Of a stretch of 64,000 nt of DNA, positions 12,401-24,400 are shown in pieces. The position numbers and the translations under genes are program-made. The notes beneath the pieces are model-generated. The model searched no databases and was not told where the DNA came from. It saw only the letters and a program-made list of their open reading frames with translations. The stretch's first letter is position 1. Each line of letters begins with the position of its first letter. Origin of the DNA: Desmodus rotundus (lineage: Eukaryota; Chordata; Mammalia; Chiroptera; Phyllostomidae); the NCBI RefSeq assembly GCF_022682495.2, contig NC_071398.1, positions 31,375,426 to 31,439,425 of the forward strand. Reading direction: 5' to 3'.

Positions 12401-15400
12401 TCTCACTCAGGAGGGCCCAGAGAGGGGAGGGCAGGGGGCAAACCAAAGTCTGAGCCATGAGGCCCTGTGGGGGGTGTACCACCTGGTCTGCTGAGACCTG
12501 GGCAGGGGGCATCGTCTGCTCACAGGCAAGAGATCGGTGCTAAGAGGTTAGCGGTGCTCAGGTTCGCTGCTCTGATGCATGGACCGGACAGGGCCCTGCC
12601 TGCCAGGCCCTTCACAGAAGTACCTGAGTTAAGGCAAACCCCAGGTGCCCACAGGGCAGGGCAGCCTGTGGTGGGTTTTGTTCTAAGGCAGGAATAGGCC
12701 TCCTTGTGTCCCTAAATGTTAATCTGGTTGCTGGGAGCTGACCCAGTGGTCTCCCTGAAGCCTCTGCCCTGCACTGATCTCCATGCGCATGCAGCCCACG
12801 CCCACCAACCAGCCCCTGCCTAGTGGCCCCTAGTGACCAATGAAGGAATTGGAACTTCCCTGAGGAAACATTGAGGAGGACACCTCTGGAGTCCTCCCCT
12901 TCCTGCACAGGGAGCTCCACCTCAGGATCCCCTTGGGTCAGGCTGACGCCCATGTGGGAATGGGGCCAGGGGTGAGCGCCCATCAGACCTTCATCCAGGT
13001 GCCAGTGCCAAGGTCCCGCACTGTACAACTCATGACCCATGGGCTGGCAGATGGACAGACAGAGGCCAAGAGGGAAGTCTTCCCAGTGCCTCTCCCACTG
13101 TGTCCTAACCCTCCCCACTTCAGACCCCTCCGGCCTTGGCTCTGGCAGGAGCCCGAGCTCCCTCCACTGCCGACCAGAGAGTGTTTCCAATCATGTAAAG
13201 GGCGTGAAATATTTGCTGAAATATTTACGGGACAAGCTGCTTTTAGCCGAGAGCCTGGGAACAAACAGAACTGGCTCCACAGAGAGAAGAGGATGACATG
13301 GATGGCAGACTCTGCCCAGCAGACCCTCCCCAGGGTGGGGGGTGGGGGGAAAGGGGGCCAGCTGGCCTGAGCTGGGAGCCTGGGGTGGACAGCTGAGGCA
13401 GCCTGGGAGGGGTCTGGCTTGTCCCCAGCAGCACCCAGCACTGTGCCTGTGCTGGGGCCTCCTCCCGTTCTGCACCTGAACTAACCCTGTGTTCTAAGAC
13501 CAGTGCCCTCTGCAAACACCCTGAGCAAGGAGACAGCCAGATGGGGCAGTTAGAGCCAGTGTGACAGGCAAGAAAGGGGGTGACCTGTCCCGATCTGGGA
13601 AGCAGAATGCTTCCCCCTGGGGCATTCACACCCCAACTCCTGGATCCGTGAATAAGTTTCCTTACACAGTGAAGGGGAATCAGATTGCCAACCAGCTAAC
13701 CTTAAAACAGACTGATCTTGGGTCCCTGGGTGAGCTCAATGTACTCACAGGGTTCTAAAGGGGGGAGAGGGGCAGGAGGGTCAGAGTCAGGGTGATAGGG
13801 TGACACCTGAGCAACCATCGCTGGCCTGGATGCCAGAGAGAGGAGGTGAGGGCCAAGAAACCAGAAGAGAGGAGGAAGCAGGTTCTCCCCGGAGTCTCAG
13901 GAGGAGCCAGCCCCATGGCCCCTGGTTTTAGCCCTGAGGCCGTGTTGGACCCCACCCCCTCAGTATGGAGACGGTTTCAGCAGCCACAGGACTCAGAGGC
14001 CCCAGAGTCCCCAAACAGCCAGTCTGCTGCAGCCAGCGCCTCTGAGGGCGCATCTGACAGGCAGTGGGACTCATGCTGCAGACGACCTGCTTCCCTGAGA
14101 TCCCCTCTTAATCCTGGGTGCCTCTCTTCACCCTCTGAAACCTAAGAGTCCTTCCACCCAGGGATACTGGGCAACAACCTTCAGGGATGGGCCCCAGAGC
14201 ACATGCCCTGACTGAAAAGATGGGACAAAATGGACACTGAAGTGTCCAGAGTGGGGGCAGGAGCCCCCGAATGAAGGGGTAGGGCTCCTCCTGCCGCCTG
14301 CCGCCTGTCCCCTGTAACCCGGCTGCAACTTGGCATCCCATGCGTGGGGGCCCTGCCATGGGGGTGTGCTGAGCGGGGCTCCCACACTTACCCTGTCCCC
14401 CTCTGACCTGGATCCTGAGATGGAGCAAGAGCCTGCCTGTCACCGCCCCTCTGGGCAGGTCCATGCTGTGGGCTCCGCTGCCCTCCAGTGGGTACAGCTC
14501 CCTGACAGGCTTTCCCGCATCTGTCTGTGTGGTGGGCGCAGAGGACTGAGACAGTGCCCATGCTCCAGCAGCGCAGGGCCTAGAGCTCTTCACCAGGTGT
14601 GCGAGGCTCCCGAACTACGAGACGGCTGGAGGTCAGCTGAGGCCCTACAGAGTGCCCAGCGAACACAGAGGGAGCTGACTGTGACTGGGCAGGGAGAGCC
14701 AGTGTAGTGGCTGGACTGAAGGGTTGGCTGCAGCCTCCTGGGGCAGAGGGGATGCATGGATGGTAGGGGGTGGGAGAAAGAGCTGGTAGGAAGACTGGCC
14801 AGCCCCCAGCTCTGGGCCTGAGCCTCCCTATGGGAGGGGGGCACTTTAGGGTTGGGGGAATTCACCCAGTGCCCCCACCCCATTACCTTCAGCATGTCCC
14901 TGTAACACATAGTCAGAAAAGAGATTCTGAAGTTAGCAGGGGTCTATGATGAAAATGAGACTTGGGACCATTCAGCCTTTACCCATGACTGTTAAACCAC
15001 AGAGGAAGTCCTTTGCTGTCCAGGGTTTCAGAGGAGTACTCAACAGCTCCCTCCCGCAGATGCCTGGGCTGGGTGCACATGGACAGACAAAGATCTCTGA
15101 GCCCTGAGCCTCCTCCCTCCGGGCACAGCCACTGCTGGGCGCTCACCTTGGACGCTGTGCTGGGAGGGGCCCCGGAACCAGGGCAGCAGCAGCAGGAACA
15201 GCAGGTAGACCAGCGAGAGCGAGTTGGAGCGGAGCAGGCAGGCTGTAGGGGAAGACGGTGGTTAGCGTGCTGCTCCTAGGGGACAGCCAGCCCCACGCCC
15301 CACACCATCCCCCGGACAAAGCCCTTGGCATCACCCCACAACACTGTCCCTCTTCATGCTGTGCTCGTCACCCCTGCAAGGTTGTCCACTGCCCTGTACA

Positions 15401-18400
15401 TACAGGCCGCCCCGTTCAGTGCGTGGTATGTCACCTGTCACTTGGTACTCACATGCTGTCACACTGTGTCCAGACAACGTGCGACATGCCACCTGTTACT
15501 CAGGACATGTCCACGTCACACTATGTCTCCAGACAGCGTGACACGCCCCATCACTCAGTGCTCGCACTCTGTCACTCGGTCCTCCTCACAGTCTGCTCAC
15601 CAACGTTACGTGTTAGGGGCTGTCCCCTACAGAAACGTGCAGCTCTCATCATGTCAGCGTGTCTCAGGCACACGCCTCAGAGCCTGGTCCGTCCTCCTGT
15701 GGGCAGACACGGAGGTGGTGACTGATCTTCCTAACTGGCTTTTTCTCCTTTTAATTTTTTTATATTTTTAATTAACATACAGCACAATTGAATTTTGGGG
15801 TCCAGCTCTCTGAGCCTTCACATGTGTACAGCCTGAGGACCACCCCCTACCCTCCCCAGAGGCAAGGAGCCACCTCTGCAGCGGCCCTGCCCCCACTGCT
15901 TGACCGGTCTCGGTGGCTGTGCCTTCCCCAGCGTAGGACATGTCGCAGGAGTGAACTGCCCAGCGCAGAGCGTTTGGCCATCTCCTACCTCTGTTTCTGT
16001 ACCATCAGCTTGTTCCTGCCTTTCCACCCCGCGGGCACCTTGCTGAGTCTCACCCTGTCTGACGCTATCTTGACAAAGTGCAGCAGGTGGCCGGGGGAAC
16101 CTCCTTTGCCTCCCAGGAATTGAGAGTTATCAGGAGATAAGGGGGAGATGCTGCAAGTTCTAAGCAGGTCTCATCACAGGAAATGGGGCCCACTCAGCCT
16201 TTCCCGGGGTGCCTGAGAGGCGTTGCACACTGCCCACGGGGGCCCGCAGACATGGGCACCCGTGGGGAGGCCTCCAGGGCTGCAGGCCCCTCGGCCCACT
16301 CCGCTCCCCCACTGCCACCTACAGCGAGCAGGCCCTGCCCCGCTCCCCAGAACAGAAGGACAGCACAGAACTTGGCAGGTGCCGGTACCCTCCACGAATC
16401 TGTGTCCTCCTTGTCCTCCTTGACAGCCCAGATGCCTATGACTGAGCAGGGGAACCTGACCCCTCTCCTTCCCACCAGGGGAGGTGACAGGGCCAGGTGC
16501 AGTGTGCTAAAAATAAGCTGGGGCCAGGTCATCTCCCCCAGGGACCGAATGGACCAGAATAACAGGCTTCTAGGGAGAGGCCTGGAAGCCTGCACCACAC
16601 CCACATGTTCCAAGCACGGGGGTCGGGGGGCTCCCTGGGGGTGTGAACCAGGCCCTGCCTGCCCCATGGCCTCCAGCTGCCCCGATCACAGGGACCGTCC
16701 CAGGGGCTTCTGGAGACAAGAGCATCAGAACCAGGCCGAGGGCAGTGCTGCTGCAGAGGTGGCACCATTTGCTGCCACCTGTGGCAGCACAAGCTGGCGA
16801 TGAAGGTTTCCCCTCCTGCACTAGAAAGCTTGGCTCTTGGGGCCCCTGCAGTTAGGACAAGGCTGTAGCCGCCCCACCCTACAGGCGGGGACAAAGGAGG
16901 AACTCCTCGAAGACCTCAGACCATTGAAATCCCAGCTGCCCGCCTGCCAACATGCAACCCCATGTCCAGGCCCCTGGTTGCTGGCAATGGCACACCTCTG
17001 CCTGCCCCCAATCCTTGCCGGATTCGGGACCCCAGGACATCTTTTAGAGGGAGTACAGCCTGGCTCACACCCCTCCCTCCTTGACCCCCACCTTCACCAG
17101 AGCCCCCTGGACCGAGTCTCGCCCAAACTAGGAGCTCAGGCATCTCACAGGAAGTGAGAGGAGATAGCGGCAAGAGGAGCCAGCCCTCTCTCAACAGAGC
17201 TGCTGCCCGCACAGTGAGGCTAGCTAGCCCTCACCCCCAGCCTAGCTGCCCTGTGGTCGGCTCGCTCTTCAGGCCTTTGTCTGCCTCTGTGTGGTGGTGT
17301 GAGAACCCCCTGCCCAAAGGGTCATCAGGGGAGGCCAACTGGGCCACATGTGTGAAGTGCCCATCGCAGGGCTGAGTGAGGTGCCCTTCTGGGCTTTAGT
17401 TCCTTCCCACTGACCCCTTCACTAAGCCCCTGCTATCACTCCAGAAACATGGGGACCCAGACGAACCACACAGTCAGCGCTGTGGTCCCAAGCTCCAGCG
17501 ACCTGCCTTCCTTTTTGGACACTGCCACATGCCCTGCTCCCTGGGGAGCTGTCCCTAAAGTTAAGATGCCTCCTCTTTCCATTATTCACACTAGCTCTAG
17601 CAATCAGCTCAACTCTAAATCTAAAGTTTTTCAATAATTATACATTTTCATTAAAAAAAAATCAATCTACTCTGGCCCCAGAGGCAGCAGGGAAATGCAC
17701 TTATTGAAGAGGCTTCTAAAGTCCCTCTTTGTTCCCAGCGCTGCACTCTTCAGGCCCCGGGCTCTGCCTGCCCCCACCGCAGTGCCAGCCCCAGCCCTGT
17801 CCCCAGGGAGGTCTGTGCCAGCCTGGTGAGAGCTTCTCCAGCCAGGGGGTATCTATCTAGCCACCTACCTATCCGCCCACCAACCCTCCAGCCATCCACC
17901 CACCCATCTATCCAATCTTTCCTCTACCTGCCCACCTGTCCATCAGAGTAACTTTTCCCTGAGGACCTATTCTGCAGGTCCCTGCCCTACCGCACTCATG
18001 TTCAGATCTGCCAGGGACACCAGACACCGAGCAAGTATACAGGTACCAAGGGTGACAGTCAAAGCTGGTGACAGGGCACCTAGTGTCAAGTGGAGGCAGA
18101 GGCACAGCTCCTGAGGAGGAGGGACAGGTCCTCACCTCTAAGTGTCTCCTGCAGTCTCCCCGGCCTGGCTGTGTAAGAGAGCCCGGGGAGGGGCGGGGTG
18201 CAGAGTTGGTGTGTGACAGATGCAGTTTCAGTTTAGGGCGATGATGGAGCACTGCGGGTTGGTGTGCTGATAGTGGCACAGTGCTGAGAACATACTTAAT
18301 GCCACTGAACCGTACACTTAAAAATGGTTAAGATGATACATTTTACATTATGGGTATTTCACCACAATTAAACAAATCAGTGACGGATTTCAGAAGCCAG

Positions 18401-21400
18401 AGCCTGAGGGGCAGGGGCTGGCCCAAACCCGGTCTCTGCTGGCAGCGCAGCCACGAGCAGGCCTCCTCTCCTCCCCACTCCCAGGCCGAGCAGGAGGAAA
18501 AGAATCTCCGAGAAGCAATGCCTGCCAAAAGTGAGAAACAGGAGATGCCGAGTCCCAGAGAGCAGGGTCAGAGGGCAGTGTGTGGAAAGCACTGTGGAAC
18601 AGACTGCTCATGGGCCCAGCAGCCCCCGCAGCCCGATGCAGGGTGCTCGGGCTGCTGGCCCCACCCCCAAACCCTCGTGGGCCTAACGTTGGGCTTGCCT
18701 TGGTGTGGGTAACAATGTCCCCGCAGTCATTCATTCTTTCATTCATTCACCCTCGGAAGTCACCGTCAAAGCTCTAGGAGTGCGCCACCCAGTCTGGCAA
18801 AGGCGGTGCTGCTCTGACAGGTGAGCGTCTCCACCCACACAGATGAGGAAACCGGGGCTCCGGCCCTCCGACGGGCCCGGGGTGTCTTGCAGCGCAGGCT
18901 GCCCAAGCCCTGCTGCCACACCAGAGCATGTCAGGTCTGCCCAAGACAGGCTGTGAGAGAGGCCAGCCCTGGCTGGCTTGCCTCCCTGGCTCCATCTTCT
19001 GCCATGAGCCCTGCCAGGAAGCTGGCACTGGGCAGGCAAGTGGCTCCCGGACAGCCCCAGACACTGGTCTGTGGGACGTGAGCTGCGAAAGCTGGGCTGC
19101 TGGCCCCTGGCCCCGCAGAGCAGGTGAAGAGCAGGCGCTGGCTTACGTTCCCATCCCGTCACCCTCCCCCATCATCAGGGCCTGGGGACAGGGTGAGAGG
19201 CCAGCCAGCAGAGTAAGAGTGACCTCAGGCCAGCACAGGAGCAGAGGCAAACTGGCCTCAATAGCAGAAACTTGGCCAACTCTCAAACTTCCCTATTGTT
19301 CAGATGAGGAAACAGAGGCTCTTAGAGGGAGGGCCTCAGTGGTGGGTGGTATGGCCAGGCCTCGGCTCCACATCCAGGGCTTTCACAACACTCTGTGTCT
19401 GTCCACTGAGGTCACTGGTCTAAGGGCCATGAACCTGGCTTCAGTGTGGCTGTGCATGCCAAGGAGGCCTAGGACATCAGAGAAGGCTGCCCGGGGGAGG
19501 TGGCATTGCTTTCTACCTTGACGTCAAGTTCAGACTCAGGGGAGGCTGGAGGAAGTTTCTGTCAGCCCTAGGCTCCAACAGAGAAAGAAGAACTCAGCTG
19601 GGGAGAGGGTGGGGACCACAGACATCAGAGAAGGGGGGACAGGGTCTGCCCTGCCCAGACACCTCCCATCTCCCCCTTCAGGAGCTGCCAGCGGCCAGGA
19701 TGGTGACCTCATGGGGGAAATATGCCTTTTCCTGAGCCAGAAACAATAGGATAGAGGTGGGAGGAGAGAGGAAGCCATGCCGGGCAGGAAAGGGCCCCTT
19801 TACCCCCACCAGCACAAGCTCAACCCCTCCCAGACCCTTGCCCAACAGGCAAATCCTTGTCTTGTAGATGAGGAAACTGAGGCCTGGAGAGGGGACAGAC
19901 GGCCCCTTGGTCTCAGATGGTGCCAGGTAGAGAGGGGGAGGGGACAGGACTAGGGAAAGTCACAAATATCCAGGACAACTCAGCCAGGAAGGACATTCCA
20001 CACAGAGGGCTGGACAACCACAGCCACTGCCCGAAGGGAGAAAGGGGCCTGCCAGGGGAATATCGACATCCGAGACCCCCAGGCCACAAGCAGCTCCTGG
20101 GACAGTCCCCCCAAATCTGGCCTATGCCTCAGGGGAAAAGACTGCCAGGCCCTGGAATCCACTTGGATCTCCCCTGCCCAGTCCTACCCGAGCTCAAGCC
20201 AGGCTGCCTGCTCTGAACCTCAGTTTCCGCATCTGTAAAGTGGGGGACCCACAGAGCATAGGGGCTCTGGCAGGGATGGGCAGCCACCTCACCCGGGCTG
20301 CTCACGGGGTCTTCACGGCAATGCTCCGAGGGGGGCATTTTTAGTGCCATTTGCAGGGAGGCTCCGGGACACAGACTCAGTAGCCTGAGCACGACACCAC
20401 AGTCCTGCAGCCCACGGCGGGGGGGGGGGGGGGCAATGGCCCTGGAAGAGATGGCCAGAGCTGCCAGTGTTCCACGGTACGGTGGCGAGGCCTGGACGAG
20501 GGGCAGACACATGCACCATGGCCATCACGGTCACTGTCCCCACACACCTGTCGGGGGCGCTGTTACTTTTACTTTGCAAGTGAGGAAACTGAGGGAGACC
20601 CAGGGACTGGGGCTGACACTCCCCTGGAGATGGCGTGGATCTAGGCAGCCCAAGTGCAGAAGGCCTGGGACAAGGGTTATCCCCAGGCCAGGGTGCAGTG
20701 GCTGCCAAACCAGCCCACAGACAGGTAAGGAGGCTTGGTCCAGGACTAGCAGGGGGCAGCTGGTGAGCAGGGGACGTGGTCAGCAGGCCCAACATAGGAC
20801 ACCAGGACCAGGGCACAGCTGCCCACCCTCCCCCCTGGCTAGGGGGACAACCAGGCTCTCCTACAGGCAGCAGGGCCATGGCACAGGGAGGAAAGGGAGT
20901 CGAGGGGGGCAGAGGGAGGATCCAAGGGCTGCTGCCTATCACACGGCCACTTCCTCTGCTTCCCACTGTGCTCCTGTGGGGGTGAGGCCCCAAGGGCCTG
21001 GGCTGGCCCTCTGGGTCAAAGAGAGAAGGGCTGATGGCTAAGGGTTAAGTAGTCAGGAGGAGGTTTTGTAAGGAGGGGACTTAGTGGCACATAGCCCATG
21101 CCAGGGACCAGAACACATCACAGCCTTCCTCTGGGCCACAGTTTCCTCATCTGTGAAACAGGGCTGGAGTCTGATCTGGTGGTTCTGCCCAGCTCTACAG
21201 GAGGCGGGGCCTCTCTGTGCCTCTTCCCTCAGCTTTTAAGTGGGAGGGATCATAGCCTTCGCCTCTCAGGGGCTGCAGCTGAGAGCACCTGGCACGCAGT
21301 CGCAGTCGGGAGAACCAATGCAGGCCAGTTGCTGAGGCACTGCCAGACGCTGTGAGCCACCGACACTCATCTGTGCAACTACTATTCTCCCTGTGTAAGA

Positions 21401-24400
21401 CTGAAACGGAAACGCAAACAGTACTAGTGCATGTGGACTAGAAAGGCCCAGAGCTCTGGCCGGTGGCTCAGCTGGTTGGAGCGTTGTCCCGTATACTAAA
21501 AGGCTGCAGGTTCTACACACCCCCCGCTCCCCTCCCCGCCCCGCCCCGCCCCGGTCAGGGCGCTTTTGGGAGGCAACCAATCAATGTGTCTCTCCCTCTC
21601 TCCCTCTGTCTCCCCCTAACCCCCGCCACTCCCTTCCTCTCTAAAAATCAATAAACATATCCTTGGGTGAGGATTAAAAACAAAAAGGCCCAGAAAGATC
21701 AGCACCAAGCTGATGTCAGTGTTCACCTGTGCAGCAGGGTCCTTGGCCCTACCTGTGAGGTTTCCGTTTTTACAAGGAGAACATTCTCATGCGTTACTGG
21801 CGTCATTACCAAGTGGATGGAGCGGGTAGGGGCAGGAGAGGACTGGAAAATATACCACAAAAGGGGATGGGGTTGCACAGCCCAGGCTCTCCTTTCTCAG
21901 AAGGGGCCAGAGGCTGGGAAAGACAAGAGCCCTCTGTGGCTCCAGGGGGCTGTGGCAGCAGCAGGAATGGACCCGGGGTCTCCTGACCAGGCAGGCACCT
22001 TGCAGGCCTACCTTCTGTCACCAACCAGGCAAGGCTCTTTGGAGGCCAAGCAGGGCCCAGGGATGGGAGGCCTGGGGTCCCCAGACGACAGCGGTCAGGC
22101 CAGAGCAGCTGCTGGGGGTGAAGGTCCTGGTCCCAGCCCCTCCCCAAGCCTGCTGCATCTTCTGAGTGCTCCTCTGCCTTATTTGGCTGGGAGGAGAGAC
22201 CCATAAACACTTCCCGGCTAGCTTCTGTCAACAGGCAGGCAGGGCAAGGAGAAGAGGGAGAGGGAAGACAGATGTGGCAGAGGGTGCACTGGGCAGTGGC
22301 TGGCTGTCCCCTGCCCTCCACTGGAGCTGCCCAGGCAGCTGGGCCTTATACTCCCACAGTGGCCCTCACAGCACCCAGGCAGTCATACCTGCCATGCCCC
22401 TAGGCAGGGTACAAAAACTGGGCCCAGACCAAAAGGCGACCCAGGACTTAGAGCAATCCCATCTTTCTGGAAGAAGAAAGTGGGTAAGATCGGCCTAGGG
22501 CCCCGTGGGCAATCAGGTGTCCCTCACCCTTTGGGACAAGAAGGATGGTCAGGGTCAGCATGGGCAGGGGGCCTGGTGTCTCAGAACTCTGGGCTTGCAG
22601 GGACTCTTCAAGAGCACACAGACTGTGGAGGGTGAGCAGGGGAGCCAAGGGGGCCTGGCCCGCCCAGACCCTCCCACCCACCCTCTGTGCCCACCCCCTC
22701 AGCCGTTGCCCTTCCAATCTTGCTCCTTACCCTCTGTTACCCATTTTGTAGCACATGCCCGCCCAAGCCCACGTTCATGAGGGTCCTTGCCCTCTCTGTC
22801 CCCATGGCAACTGCAGCATGGGCCACACACTGGCGTTCTCGGGGGCCTGACTCCCACAGCAGGCTGGACAGTCACTGGGGTGAGACCCTGAGTGGCATTC
22901 CTACCTCCCTGCCCAGCCCAGCCCCACGGGACAAGGGGAGTCGGGAGAAACAAGGGCAGTGTCGAAGGCGCGCCCCTCTTCAGAGTGCGGCACAGACGTG
23001 GGCATGAAGAGGGATGGTTTCCGTGGTGCTTCAGTTTACAGAGCTCTAAAAACTCAAAAACCTTCCCAGGAATCTCTCGTATTTCACAGGAAAGAAGACT
23101 GCGGTCCGAGGCAGAAAAGGGGTCTGCCTGGAGCCAACAGAGGATGAGGGTGAAGGAGCCCCTGTGGCGGGAGGCGGGGCAGTCAGGGCAGAGGGAAGGG
23201 CCCTCAGCAGCTGAGGGACCATGTTTTATCTACTTGGAGCTGGGCCACAAAGCCTGGGTGCTGTGGTTCTGGCTTAATTAGCACCATGTCCAGGTTAATT
23301 AGTATGGTAGTATGGTGTCTGGGGCACTTGGTTTTATGGCTCACCTGGCCCATACAGGACAAGGGGAGGATGGCCGCCCCCCACCCCAAGCCTGCTCTAG
23401 CTCTGTGAAGCCACGGTGTGTGCCCAGGGCCTAGGGGGGGCACAGAGGAACGCCACAAGAGAAATGAGGCAGCCATAGTACCCACCACAGCCTCCCCCCC
23501 CACCCCCGCGCTCAGTCCCCGCAGGCTGAGAAAGCACCTGTGGCCACACTCAGTCCCTGGCTGCTGGTGAACCACCTGTTTGGGGGGCAGGGGCAGGGGA
23601 AGTTGCTGATAGGTGACAGGTGAGGGAAAAAGGGACAGCATGGGTGATAGGAGGGGATGGCCACCTGCCCAGAAGCCTAGTACAGTACAAGGCCAACACT
23701 TTGCAGCACAGGTGCCGAGAGGCCCAGAGGTTAGGCGCTGTGCCTGCGATAGCCCAAAAAGTGGGCAGGGAGACTAAACCAAGTCTTAGGGGTTCCAACA
23801 GTCCAGCAGCCACAACTCCGCAGGCATCCCCTGGGAGACTCCCACACGAGCTCAAGCCGATACTGCTGTGCCCATTTCACAGAGGAGAAGGCTGAGGCTG
23901 GGAGGAGATGGCTCACAGAAGTGTGGCAGCTGGAGTGGGGGGGACTTGAACACCTGAGCCCCAGTTCTCAACCAGCACTGCCTCACCTGAGGGGGCGCAG
24001 GCTGGGTGACGTGTGCTGACAGGGGCTGCTACTCGGGGGCACAAGCCTCCCAAGCCAGGTGTCCACATGTGGAGTCACCTCCCTTCCCCCACGGCAGGCA
24101 GGCAGGTGCCCTCTGCACAGGGGAATAAGGAGGGGCCCTTTGTACCCTTCAAGGCTGCTCAGACCTCCTCTACAGCACTGCCGAGAGCCCCTCTTCCCTG
24201 CCTGTGAAACATTCTCCTCATACCAGACCCACCCTCCTCTCCTGGGACCCTCCCCACTGCCAGCATTCCTCCCCCAAAACAGGGATGACCACAGCCACAG
24301 CCCACTGGGGGAAGAGCAATATTTATGTGCCCGGTTCCCCTGAAGGGTCAGCAATGGCCACTCTGACACAGCTGGATTCCACAGCAGGGGTGGGGCCCAA

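Larger units (their letters stand above)
15243..21441 (-). other. PIEZO1: PIEZO1 intron 1, exon 2-proximal block
   Basis: It holds a decayed 57-base minisatellite, an AT-rich LINE-like scrap at about 15735-15860, a CTAT/CCAC simple repeat, an L1 3' end at about 18250 and MIR fragments (about 19290-19340, 19855-19895, 20215-20255, 20565-20610, 21125-21175). No exon is supported. Confidence 0.75.

Noticed and set aside
15415..15605. CRISPR-like spaced repeats
   Set aside because: Units are divergent and contiguous without unique spacers, and the genome is mammalian.
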